Shown here: piece after piece, positions 34,165 through 43,384 of the stretch
How positions within the stretch are numbered: the first letter of the stretch is position 1
How the letters are laid out: each line of letters opens with the position of its first letter
Made by a program: the position numbers and the translations under genes
Notes under the pieces: model-generated
The model's database searches: none
What the model was told of the DNA's origin: nothing
Seen by the model: only the letters and a program-made list of their open reading frames with translations
NCBI GenBank assembly: GCA_933207985.1
Contig: OW240915.1
Location: forward strand, 125,589,109 to 125,653,108
Source of the DNA: Pelobates cultripes
Taxonomy: Eukaryota; Chordata; Amphibia; Anura; Pelobatidae
Direction: 5' to 3'
DNA: 64,000 nt

Positions 34165-36035
34165 AGAAACATAGAAACATAGAAACATAGAATGTGACGG
34201 CAGATAAGAACCATTCGGCCCATCTAGTCTGCCCAATTTTCTAAAAACTTTCATTAGTCCCTAGCCTTATCTTATAGTTAGGATAGCCTTATGCCTATCC
34301 CATGCATGCTTAAACTCCTTTACTGTGTTAACCTCTACCACTTCAGCTGGAAGGCTATTCCAATCATCCACTACCCTCTCAGTAAAGTAATACTTCCTGA
34401 TATTATTTTTAAACCTTTGTCCCTCTAATTTAATACTATGTCCTCTTGTTGTGGTAGTTTTTCTTCTTTTAAATATAGTCTCCTCCTTTACTGTGTTGAT
34501 TCCCTTTATATATTTAAATGTTTCTATCATATCCCCCTGTCTCGTCTTTCCTCCAAGCTATACATGTTAAGATCCTTTAACCTTTCCTGGTAAGTTTTAT
34601 CCCGCAATCCATGAACCAGTTTAGTAGCCCTTCTCTGAACCCTCTCTAAGGTATCAATATCCTTCTGAAGATACGGTCTCCAGTACTGTGTACAATACTC
34701 CAAGTGAGGTCTCACCAGTGTTCTGTACAATGGCATGAGCACTTCCCTCTTTCTACTGCTAATACCTCTCCCTATACAACCAAGCATTCTGCTAGCATTT
34801 CCTGCTGCTCTATTACATTGTCTGCCTACCTTTAAGCCATCAGAAATAATCACCCCTAAATCCCTTTCCTCATATGTTGAGGTTAGAACTCTATCAAATA
34901 TTCTGTACTCTGCCCTTGGGTTTTTATGTCCAAGATGCATTATCTTGCACTTATCCACATTAAATGCCAGTTGCCACAATTCTGACCATTTTTCTAGTTT
35001 ACCTAAATCATTTGTCATTTGGCTTATCCCTCCTGGAACATCAACCCTGTTACATATCTTAGTATCATCAGCAAAAAGACATACCTTACCATCAAGACCT
35101 TCTGCAATATCACTAATAAAAATATTAAAGAGAATGGGTCCAAGTACAGATCCCTGAGGTACCCCACTGGTGACAAGTCCAAGCTTCGAATATATTCCAT
35201 TAACTACAACCCTCTGTTGCCTGTCACTCAGCCACTGCCTTACCCATTCAACAATATTGGAATCCAAACTTAAAGATTGCAGCTTATTGATAAGCCTTCT
35301 ATGTGCAACAGTGTCAAAAGCCTTACTGAAATCTAGGTAAGCAATGTCTACTGCACCACCCTGATCTATAGTTTTAGTTACCCAATCAAAAAATCAATAA
35401 GATTAGTTTGGCATGATCTCCCTGAAGTAAACCCATGTTGTCTCTGATCTTGAAATCCATGTGTTTTTAGATGTTCAACAATCCTATCCTTTAACATGGT
35501 TTCCATGACTTTCCCCACTACTGAAGTAAGGCTTACTGGCCTATAGTTGCCCGACTCCTCCCTATTACCTTTCTTGTGAATGGGCACAACATTTGCTAAC
35601 TTCCAATCTTCTGGGACTACTCCTGTTAACAATGATTGGTTAAATAAATCTGTTAATGGTTTTGCTAGTACACCACTAAGCTCTTTTAATAGCTTTGGGT
35701 GTATTCCATCAGGTCCCATTGACTTATTTGTCTTTACTTTTGACAGTTGAAATAGAACCTCTTCCTCTGTAAACTCATGTGTAATAAATGACTCATTTAT
35801 AATTTTTCTTCACTGAGGTCCCTTTCCTTCATTTTCATCTGTAAATACAGAACAAAAATATTAATTGAGGCAGTCAGCTAGACCTTTATCCTCTTCTACA
35901 TGCCTTCCTTCTTTTGTTTTTAATCTAACTAATCCTTGTTTTACTTTTCTTTTCTCATTTATGTATCTAAAAATGTTTTATCCCCCTTTTTTAGTGACTG
36001 TGCTATTTTTTCTTCTGTGTGTGATTTGGAAGCTC
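34165..36035 (-). mobile_element. CR1-type LINE, longest copy
   Basis: Octamer 3' repeat at 34165-34195, RT frame 34527-35267 and 34267-34530 (one stop/frameshift near 34530), RT fingers 35378-35719 (MGPDGIHPKLLKELSG). More decayed upstream sequence continues to about 36035 (SKSHTEEKIA, GLADCLNQYF, FTDENEG). Compared with the copies at 3776 and 43385 it keeps about 350 bp more 5' sequence. Confidence 0.88.
34267..35719 (-). pseudogene. CR1 reverse transcriptase, three open pieces
   Basis: MGPDGIHPKLLK and WKLANVVPIHKKGN (fingers), then YLDFSKAFD region with one T fewer in a T run at about 35390 than the copy at 4060, then GVPQGSVLGP, FADDT, and the C-terminal region ending AWDRHKAI. Frame breaks near 35380 and 34530. 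Confidence 0.85.
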
Positions 36036-36039
36036 TTAT

Positions 36040-36687
36040 AAATCACCGCCCACTAGGAATGTTTAACACCTGGGTAGGCCTCTGCTTATTTGCAAACAAT
36101 AGCTAATTAACCAGCAATCAACAGCAAGTAACTAGCTTAATCAAATCAAATGCCTTATAATTACCAACAGGAATTCAAACCTTGGGCAATCAGTAACCTT
36201 TTCCTACAGATGAATCTTACCTGTAACAGTAGAAAAGAAAGCTCTTAGCACAACTCTTAGACAGTTGAAGCTTCTGTAAAACTCTCCAGAATATCTCCAA
36301 CTAGACACTTAGAAACAGCACTTGGAAGTAGCACCAAGCTATATTAGACAAGCTAATGAGACCAAGCCTTATATAACTCCTTAAATCACCGCCCACTAGG
36401 AATGTTTAACACCTGGGTAGGCCTCTGCTTATTTGCAAACAATAGCTAATTAACCAGCAATCAACAGCAAGTAACTAGCGTAATCAAATCAAATGCCTTA
36501 TAATTACCAACAGGAATTCAAACCTTGGGCAATCAGTAACCTTTTCCTACAGATGAATCTTACCTGTAACAGTAGAAAAGAAAGCTCTTAGCACAACTCT
36601 TAGACAGTTGAAGCTTCTGTAAAACTTTCCAGAATATCTCCAACTAGACACTTAGAAACAGCACTTGGAAGTAGCACCAAGCTATAT
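36040..36687. repeat. Two 305-bp direct repeats, 343-bp period
   Basis: 36040-36344 and 36383-36687 are almost identical (AAATCACCGCCCACTAGG to CCAAGCTATAT), with 38 bp between. The first abuts the CR1 5' end. No coding content; ends are not TG...CA. Confidence 0.93.
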
Positions 36688-37104
36688 GAATAACATGATA
36701 TCAACCTATTTTGCACTATGACACCGTACAAAAGAAGAATAAATTCGAGTATAGAGGCACAAAAGGAGGAAAACATGTACAAAAAAAGAAAAATGGGAGA
36801 GACTACAGAGAAATTTATTCAAATGAAAGGGATTTATAACTTGAGCCAAAAAACTAACAGAACATCATAAAAAAGGTATTAACTAAAGGATTGGAATTTG
36901 CTCCGAATGAACCATTAAATCAATTTGATTTCTATATTGATTTGAATAAATTTAAAAGAAATATGTCTAAAAAAGTGTTTTGCAAAAAACCTGATAGAGC
37001 TCCAGCTAAATGATGAGGAAAAGTCAAGATACACTACGTTAAAAGAAAAATCTAAATTCTACCCTAAACAGATTATTTCGGAAAAAATGGTGACTTTTGA
37101 AACT

Positions 37105-37109
37105 ATGGT
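37105..37109. repeat. Target duplication ATGGT, left
   Basis: ATGGT directly before the first LTR; matches 41227-41231. Confidence 0.92.
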
Positions 37110-38094
37110 TGTAACGGATCACCTGGCACCCCGACTGGGTACCTCCGTTGAAGGATGCTCCTAGCGCTTCCTGAGGACTCCAAGCACTGCAGCAGACACC
37201 ACAATCACCGAACTGGAGAAACAAATAAATTCTCCCAAGCATATGAATGGACAGTTGAATAGGAACCATACGAATAGGTTTACTCTCCTAGCAGTCAAAC
37301 TGGAACAGCATACAATGAATCCTTCCCCCAATAATGAGACGACACTTCACTTTGAGGGTTAAAACAGGAACTCTCTGTACTGTCACATACAGTCTCTTTT
37401 ATTCCCAATCCACAAACATAGTACAGCCCACAGGGCGTTACAAAACAGCCAATCAATCCATACAATACACCCAGACACTCCCACACAAAATCCTCCCCTC
37501 TGGCTGTGATATGATTACTGAACACAATGGGTAATCTAATTATCACAGCCAGAGAAATACAGTTTCATAAAACACATCACAGGGACCCCAAAACATGCAA
37601 TAACCCCATAAAAGTATATCCTTGGAACTGGGGGATCTGGGTGAACCACATATCCAAAATTCACCCAGATCCGTTCAGTACTTTGGAAAATACAGTTTAA
37701 TGCAGATTCTGCAGAACATATACAGGCTAAATAAAAACAATCACTGTATAATGTGTCCCCTGCTGTATAGTCCAAAACCACGCACGATGTCTCTGTGCAA
37801 CAAATACTGGCGAGATGGCACCGTGTTGAAAAGTCCACACAGTGTCTGTGAGTTAAAATGGCCGCCATCCATTGTTCTCACCATGTGCTTCTGATACAGG
37901 AAATGGTGGCCACCCAGTAGCTCCACAGTATGTCCCCAGATGGTTCTTAAAAGGGCCAGCAGCAGCACAATACAAATCCATTATGCCCAAATCATGTCTT
38001 TAAAGGGCAATACATCCCAGGGGCCATAGTCACATGGCAGGAGGCTGGCAACCAGGCTTCTCCAGTGCATAGTGGTGAGGTTGGTTCCGCCACA
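37110..38094 (-). repeat. 3' LTR, 985 bp
   Basis: Minus-strand start TGTGGCGGAACC (38094), end GATCCGTTACA (37110). Carries AATAAA on the minus strand at about 37398-37403, a likely polyadenylation signal. A few small indels separate it from the other LTR. Confidence 0.92.
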
Positions 38095-38106
38095 CTTCTC
38101 CCCTTT
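38095..38106 (-). promoter_or_regulatory. Polypurine tract
   Basis: AAAGGGGAGAAG on the minus strand, directly against the 3' LTR; the usual plus-strand primer position. Confidence 0.8.
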
Positions 38107-38111
38107 ACCAA

Positions 38112-40106
38112 TCAGACTAACAGGGTATCTGACCTCCTGACGGTCAGTGCCCTTGTTAGTCCAGCAGCCCACCCACAAAACACAATCAGTAATACAGCCC
38201 ACCCACAATAACTGGCTACTACACCTGGGTAGGGAGAACTTTGTCCGTGTCCAGGTGCCTCACCATGGCTGTGTGGGTGACTGGTAAGCGTACTGGGTGG
38301 GTTGCTGAGTGGGCAGAGACCAGCGGTACTCTGTCCTGGTGCCAGCACTACCACGGGAGTAGTCTGGTTGGAGCCTGGTTGCTGGAGGGGGAGACAGACT
38401 GTCTCCCCTTTGCCTAAACAGTCCTGCTGCTGGGGGACAGGACCGACTGTCCCTACCCCCGGTGGTGCATGTGCAGAGACCACTGTCCCATCTGTACTGT
38501 TGTGGAGATTACTGTCTCCCCTTGGTGGGCTAAGCTGCCACTGGGGAGAGGGGGTAACAAGCTCCTCTCCCATACATACTTTCAGCCGCTGGGGAGAGGG
38601 GATAACAAGCTCCTCTCCCTGACACTCTCTCTGCTGTTGAAGGGGGAGACCGACTGTCTCCCCTTTCAATAATTTGTCCTGTTGCTGGGGAGAGGTGATA
38701 ACTGGTTCCTCTCCCTGGAACACTCTCTGCTGTTGGAGGGGGGGACCAACTGTCTCCCCTTTTAATATATTGTCCTGCTGCTGGGGAGCGAGACCGACTG
38801 TCCCCGCTTCCTGCAGGACACACTGCCGCTGGGGAGGAAGTACGGCACCTTCAGCTCCCTGGGATACATACTGCCGCTGGGGAGGAAGGACGACACCTTC
38901 AGCTCCCTGGGATACACACTGCCGCTGGGGAGGAAGGACGGCACCTTCAGCTCCCTGGGGGACACACTGCCGCTGGGGAGGAAGGACGACTCCTTCAGCT
39001 CCCTGGGATACACACTGCCGCTGGGGAGGAAGGATGGCACCTTCAGCTCCCTGGGGGGGACACTGCCGCTGGGGAGGGAGGACGGCACCTTCAGCTCCCT
39101 GGGACACACACTGCCGCTGGGGAGGAAGGACGACACCTTTGGCTCCCTGGGACTCACACTGCCGCTGGGGAGGAAGGACAACACCTTCTGCTCCCTGGGG
39201 TACACACTGCCGCTGGGGAGGAAGGACGACACCTTTGGCTCCCTGGGATACACACTGCCGCTGGGGAGGAAGGACGACACCTTCAGCTCCCTGGGGTACA
39301 CACTGCCGCTGGGGAGGAAGGACGACACCTTTGGCTCCCTGGGACTCACACTGCCGCTGGGGAGGAAGGACGACACCTTCAGCTCCCTGTAGCTCACACT
39401 GCCACTGGGGAGGAAGGACGGCACCTTCTGCTCCCTGGGACACACACTGCCACTGGGGACCCTCGCAGGACCAGTCTAGGAGGTCCGCTACCTCGGGTGC
39501 CGCTGGTTGCTGTTGGGAAAAAGGACCGGCTGTCTCTTCCCGGGCCTCATTGATGAGTCGCAGGTAATCCCACTCCAGGTTCCATTCATTGGTGACCAAA
39601 TACTGTATGTCTGCCTCGAGGTCAATAGCACTAGGGAGCCCCAGCATGTCTTCTCGATCGTAACACAGGTCCCAAAAACGAGAGTCAGTAGCTTTCCCAA
39701 AGTCCTCATCATCAATATTGTCCCAAAATAGGCCAGGGCCAGCGTAACCTCCGCCTTCTGGGAACTCATACTCTGCCAACTCGGGGACACACTGAGCTGC
39801 GTACCACTGTATCGCCTGGTATGCGTCGTCGAGCGCCAGTTCTGCATATACTAAAATCTCAAGTCTAATCACCCACGCTTCTTCGGTCTTTTTCTTCAGG
39901 AGGTGCATCCGCTCTGCCATTCGAGCCAGGATTCGCTGCCTTCTGCTGTGGCGCCGATCCCCTCGCGAATACTGTACTTCCTCTAGGGCTTCGTCCCACA
40001 ACTCAGCTCTGGCACTCTCTCTGTATCTCAACATGTCTTCCTCTGACACTGCTCCTGACCTCAGGGATACGTAACCGTACAATCTATCTTGCAACTTCTC
40101 CTCCAT
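38112..40106 (-). CDS. 664-residue repeat protein of the LTR element, unknown function
   Basis: Single intact frame filling the element's internal region, starting about 130 bp after the 5' LTR and stopping a few bases before the polypurine tract. Residues 1-216 are charged and rich in E, W and Y (MEEKLQDRLYGY, RRHSRRQRILARMAERM, LDDAYQAIQWYAAQ, FWDNIDDEDFGK, VADLLDWSCEGPQ) and probably helical. About 217-440 are thirteen 16-residue repeats of the form QRQCVSQGAEGVVLPP plus degenerate units. About 440-600 are Q/P-rich (QQQDNILKGETVG). The last 70 contain a hydrophobic run (GWAVLLIVFCGWAAGL) that overlaps conserved element DNA and may not be a real membrane segment. No gag CCHC, protease, RT or integrase motif. 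I do not recognise the family; a Gag-like role is only a guess. Confidence 0.75.
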   Translation of the reverse strand: MEEKLQDRLYGYVSLRSGAVSEEDMLRYRESARAELWDEALEEVQYSRGDRRHSRRQRILARMAERMHLLKKKTEEAWVIRLEILVYAELALDDAYQAIQWYAAQCVPELAEYEFPEGGGYAGPGLFWDNIDDEDFGKATDSRFWDLCYDREDMLGLPSAIDLEADIQYLVTNEWNLEWDYLRLINEAREETAGPFSQQQPAAPEVADLLDWSCEGPQWQCVSQGAEGAVLPPQWQCELQGAEGVVLPPQRQCESQGAKGVVLPPQRQCVPQGAEGVVLPPQRQCVSQGAKGVVLPPQRQCVPQGAEGVVLPPQRQCESQGAKGVVLPPQRQCVSQGAEGAVLPPQRQCPPQGAEGAILPPQRQCVSQGAEGVVLPPQRQCVPQGAEGAVLPPQRQCVSQGAEGVVLPPQRQYVSQGAEGAVLPPQRQCVLQEAGTVGLAPQQQDNILKGETVGPPLQQQRVFQGEEPVITSPQQQDKLLKGETVGLPLQQQRECQGEELVIPSPQRLKVCMGEELVTPSPQWQLSPPRGDSNLHNSTDGTVVSAHAPPGVGTVGPVPQQQDCLGKGETVCLPLQQPGSNQTTPVVVLAPGQSTAGLCPLSNPPSTLTSHPHSHGEAPGHGQSSPYPGVVASYCGWAVLLIVFCGWAAGLTRALTVRRSDTLLV
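38818..39460 (-). repeat. 48-bp tandem array within the ORF
   Basis: Thirteen units of 48 bp containing CTGCCGCTGGGGAGGAAGG on the plus strand, in frame with the 664-residue protein. Units differ at few positions (E/K, S/P, V/A), so the array is recently amplified or homogenised. Confidence 0.95.
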
Positions 40107-40217
40107 TTTCTGAGTTCCTTCGTAGATAGGGGCGCTGTACGGGTACTGGCGTTGCCCTTAAATTGTAACTCCAAACGAACTGTGTCTCTGAGCTGCTTTA
40201 CCTCGCACTAGGATGCC

Positions 40218-40237
40218 ATCCCACCGCTTGCCACCAA
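40218..40237 (-). promoter_or_regulatory. Primer-binding-site candidate
   Basis: TTGGTGGCAAGCGGTGGGAT on the minus strand, directly after the 5' LTR. Similar sequence follows the 5' LTR of the short relatives. The tRNA was not identified. Confidence 0.6.
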
Positions 40238-41226
40238 TGTAACGGATCACCTGGCACCCCGACTGGGTACCTCCGTTGAAGGATGCTCCTAGCGCTTCCT
40301 GAGGACTCCAAGCACTGCAGCAGACCCCAAATCACCGAACTGGAGAAACAAATAAATTCTACCAAGCATATGAATGCTGTAGACAGTTGAATAGGAACCA
40401 TACGAATAGGTTTACTCTCCTAGCAGTCAAACTGGAACAGCATACAATGAATCCTTCCCCCAATAATGAGACGACACTTCACTTTGAGGGTTAAAACAGG
40501 AACTCCCTGTACTGTCACATACAGTCTCTTTTATTCCCAATCCACAAACATAGTACAGCCCACAGGGCGTTACAAAACAACCAATCAATCCGTACAATAC
40601 ACCCAGACACTCCCACACAAAATCCTCCCCTCTGGCTGATATGATTACTGAACACAATGGGTAATCTAATTATCACAGCCAGAGAAATACAGTTTCATAA
40701 AACACATCACAGGGACCCCAAAACATGCAATAACCCCATAAAAAGTATATCCTTGGAACTGGGGATCTGGGTGAACCACATATCCAAAATTCACCCAGAT
40801 CCGTTCAGTACTTTGGAAAATACAGTTTAATGCAGATTCTGCAGAACATATACAGGCTAAATAAAAAACAATCACTGTATAATGTGTCCCCTGCTGTATA
40901 GTCCAAAACCACCGCACGATGTCTCTGTGCAACAAATACTGGCGAGATGGCACCGTGTTGAAAAGTCCACACAGTGTCTGTGAGTTAAAATGGCCGCCAT
41001 CCATTGTTCTCACCATGTGCTTCTGATACAGGAAATGGTGGCCACCCAGTAACTCCACAGTATGTCCCCAGATGGTTCTTAAAAGGGCCAGCAGCAGCAC
41101 AACACAAATCCATTATGCCCAAATCATGTCTTTAAAGGGCAATACATCCCAGGGGCCATAGTCACATGGCAGGAGGCTGGCAACCAGGCTTCTCCAGTGC
41201 ATAGTGGCGAGGTTGGTTCCGCCACA
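40238..41226 (-). repeat. 5' LTR, 989 bp
   Basis: Same sequence as 37110-38094 with small differences, e.g. ACCGCACGATG against ACGCACGATG near 40911. Confidence 0.92.
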
Positions 41227-41231
41227 ATGGT
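41227..41231. repeat. Target duplication ATGGT, right
   Basis: ATGGT directly after the second LTR; identical to 37105-37109. Confidence 0.92.
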
Positions 41232-42348
41232 TATGACTGAGATTAAGAAACTGGATAAACATGATAATTTCAGTCATAACCTTACAATAAAAGAAAGAAA
41301 AGCGCTTAAAGAATTAAAAATAGATCCAGATCTGGTTATTAAACCAGCAGATAAAGGGGGGGAATAGTCCTAATGTCTAAAGATTTTTACCATAGAGAAG
41401 CCAAGAGAATACTTACGGATGATACAATTTATAAGAAATTAAATCACAATCCAGGGAAAGAGATTAATCAAATTTTTTAAAATTTTTTAAATGAAGGTTT
41501 AGAGCTAAAAATATTAACTGAAAAGCAATTTGATTTTTTAAATATCAAATACCCTAAAACGCCATTTTTTTTACTTCCTTCCAAAAGTCCACAAAGTCAT
41601 CAACAACCCCCTGGGTAGACCAATAGTGGCAGGGATAGATTCCATATCTAGTAGATTGTCCCACTATGTGGATATTCATTTGCAACCACTAGTAAAAAAT
41701 ACATCTTATATAAAAGACACTATTACGGTTTTAAATCTTTTAAATAAATGTACTTGGAATAACAACTGTTTTTTAGTTACGAGTGATGTAGCAGCACTTT
41801 ATAGTAATATTCCCCATCAATATGGATATAATGCAGTAAAGTATTTTTTAAATAATCACTCAGACTTAACTAGTACTAAAATGGAATTTATCTTGGAAGG
41901 GATTGAATTAATTTTAAACAACAACTTATTTTGGTATGGCGAGGAATTGTATCTCCAAATAAATGGAACGGCCATGGGGACCAAGTTTGCCCCAGCTATG
42001 ACAATTTATTTATGGCCCATTGGGAGAATTCTTACATCTATGGCCCGCATGGCTGGGGGGAGAACTTGGTGACCTATGGCCGTTACATTGACGATATCTT
42101 CATTTGGAAAGGAGAGGAAAAGGATCTTATTGATTTTTTTACATTATTTGAACGATAATTCATGGGGGATTAAACTCACTAGTATTTGGAGTAAAACAGA
42201 AGTTCTTTTTCTGGATCTTCTAATATATGTGGAGGAAAATATTATAAAAACGAATTATTATTTTAAGACAGTAGAAGCTAACAGCTATATAGGAAGAGAA
42301 AGTTGCCATTTCTCACCATGGCTAAAGAAACAGTCTTTTAAAATATGA
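41232..42348 (+). pseudogene. Penelope-like reverse transcriptase (PLE 2)
   Basis: KPADKGG at 41345-41365, the FHKVHKV-type block (41575-41595), RPIVAGIDSISSRLSHYVD (41620), TSDVAALYSNIPH (41780-41815, catalytic Asp), INGTAMGTKFAPA (41960-41998) and RYIDDIFIW (42080-42106, catalytic pair). Then KTEVLFLDLLIYV. Frame changes near 41370, 42000-42060 and 42150. The element is decayed but more of its gene order remains than in PLE 1. Confidence 0.88.
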
Positions 42349-42599
42349 AGAAAAAAAGGAAAATGAGATGAAAGAAATCCCATTCATATGTAATTTTAGT
42401 ACAAACAATTATAAAGTAAGGAAGATAGTCTCTAAATTTTGGCCGATTTTATTACAAGACCCGATTGCATAAACATTCCTCCCAGATAAACCCCGGTTCA
42501 TACATAGAGGTGTTAAGAACTTACGCACTACCTTAACATCAAGTTTTATAAAAGAAAAGAGAATAGAGGACACCTCTCTAAACTCAGATAAAGGTTTTT

Positions 42600-43044
42600 T
42601 TTGGCTGTGGCCAATGTTTGGCCTGTAAAAGAACTATGAATAAAAAGAAACATACATTTTTTTATTAATAAAGATGGTATAGAGTATCCTACCATAGATT
42701 TCTTAACTTGCCACTCGAAAAATTTGATTTAATAGTATGCCCTTGTGGTTTATATTATGTGGGCAAAACCACTAGAGCTTTACATATTAGAATAGAGGAG
42801 CACGGCCAGAATATCTCAAAAGAATTTGAAAAACATAATGTTTCTCTACATTATAAATCCTTTCACAACTGTGAGGTTAAAAATACAATTTTTTTTAGGT
42901 ATAAAGAAAGTAGACAAAGATTGGAGAGGAGGAAATTTTGATGCCAAAATGAGTAAGCAGGAAATGGAATGGATTTTTAAACTAAATACTTTGAATCCAA
43001 ATGGACTAAATGCGGATTTCGAGATGTGCCAATTTCATAAATAG
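42600..43044 (+). pseudogene. PLE 2 Cys-rich linker and GIY-YIG endonuclease
   Basis: The endonuclease domain that nicks target DNA for PLE integration. After a Cys-rich stretch (CGQCLACKR, about 42605-42630) comes LIVCPCGLYYVGKTTRALHI (42729-42790), the GIY-YIG core in the variant LYYVG. Conserved R.EEHGQNI, then LHYKSFHNC follow. A frame change near 42900 leads to KLNTLNPNGLNADFEMCQF. The fragment matches the PLE tails in the inverted arms. Confidence 0.85.
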
Positions 43045-43384
43045 ATTTTAAGACTCTTTTACTTTTTAAAGGTCTTATATTCCTCTTCTATTTTTTTCAA
43101 TATTTTTTTTATAAAGATATTCTTACATATATTTATATACACATTTTTTGAGATTCTAAGAAAAATAGACCCTATATATATTTGGAATAATTTAAACATA
43201 TATGTGACACTATGAATTACTACAAAGGAAAATAATCATTCCTTCTATAATATGAGTTTTCTGTATAATTTACTAATTACAAAATAAAAAATAAAAAAAA
43301 AAACATATATATTGTTGAAACAGATTTAAAAAATTTTAGAATAAGTTTTAGGAGATGTGAATTAAGTCTATTAGAGTTTTTACT

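Larger units (their letters stand above)
26488..35686. repeat. Right arm of 9.2-kb inverted duplication
   Basis: Reverse complement of 3776-12990 with very few differences. It ends at 35686, where the CR1 copy here continues into more 5' CR1 sequence while the left copy joins L2-like DNA. Confidence 0.92.
37110..41226 (-). mobile_element. Complete non-autonomous LTR retrotransposon with a 664-codon ORF
   Basis: Direct repeats 37110-38094 (985 bp) and 40238-41226 (989 bp) have TG...CA ends and are flanked by identical ATGGT. Transcription is on the minus strand. After the 5' LTR (41226-40238) comes TTGGTGGCAAGCGGTGGGAT (primer-binding-site position), then a leader, one ORF (40106-38112), and AAAGGGGAGAAG (38106-38095) as polypurine tract before the 3' LTR. 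There is no gag zinc knuckle, protease, RT or integrase, so movement would need proteins from another element, most likely Ty3-type given the 5-bp duplication. LTR differences are few, suggesting recent insertion. Confidence 0.93.

Noticed and set aside
38674..39567. 297-codon open frame antisense to the repeat protein
   Set aside because: It exists only because the 48-bp array is open in several frames; it starts and ends at no structural landmark of the LTR element.
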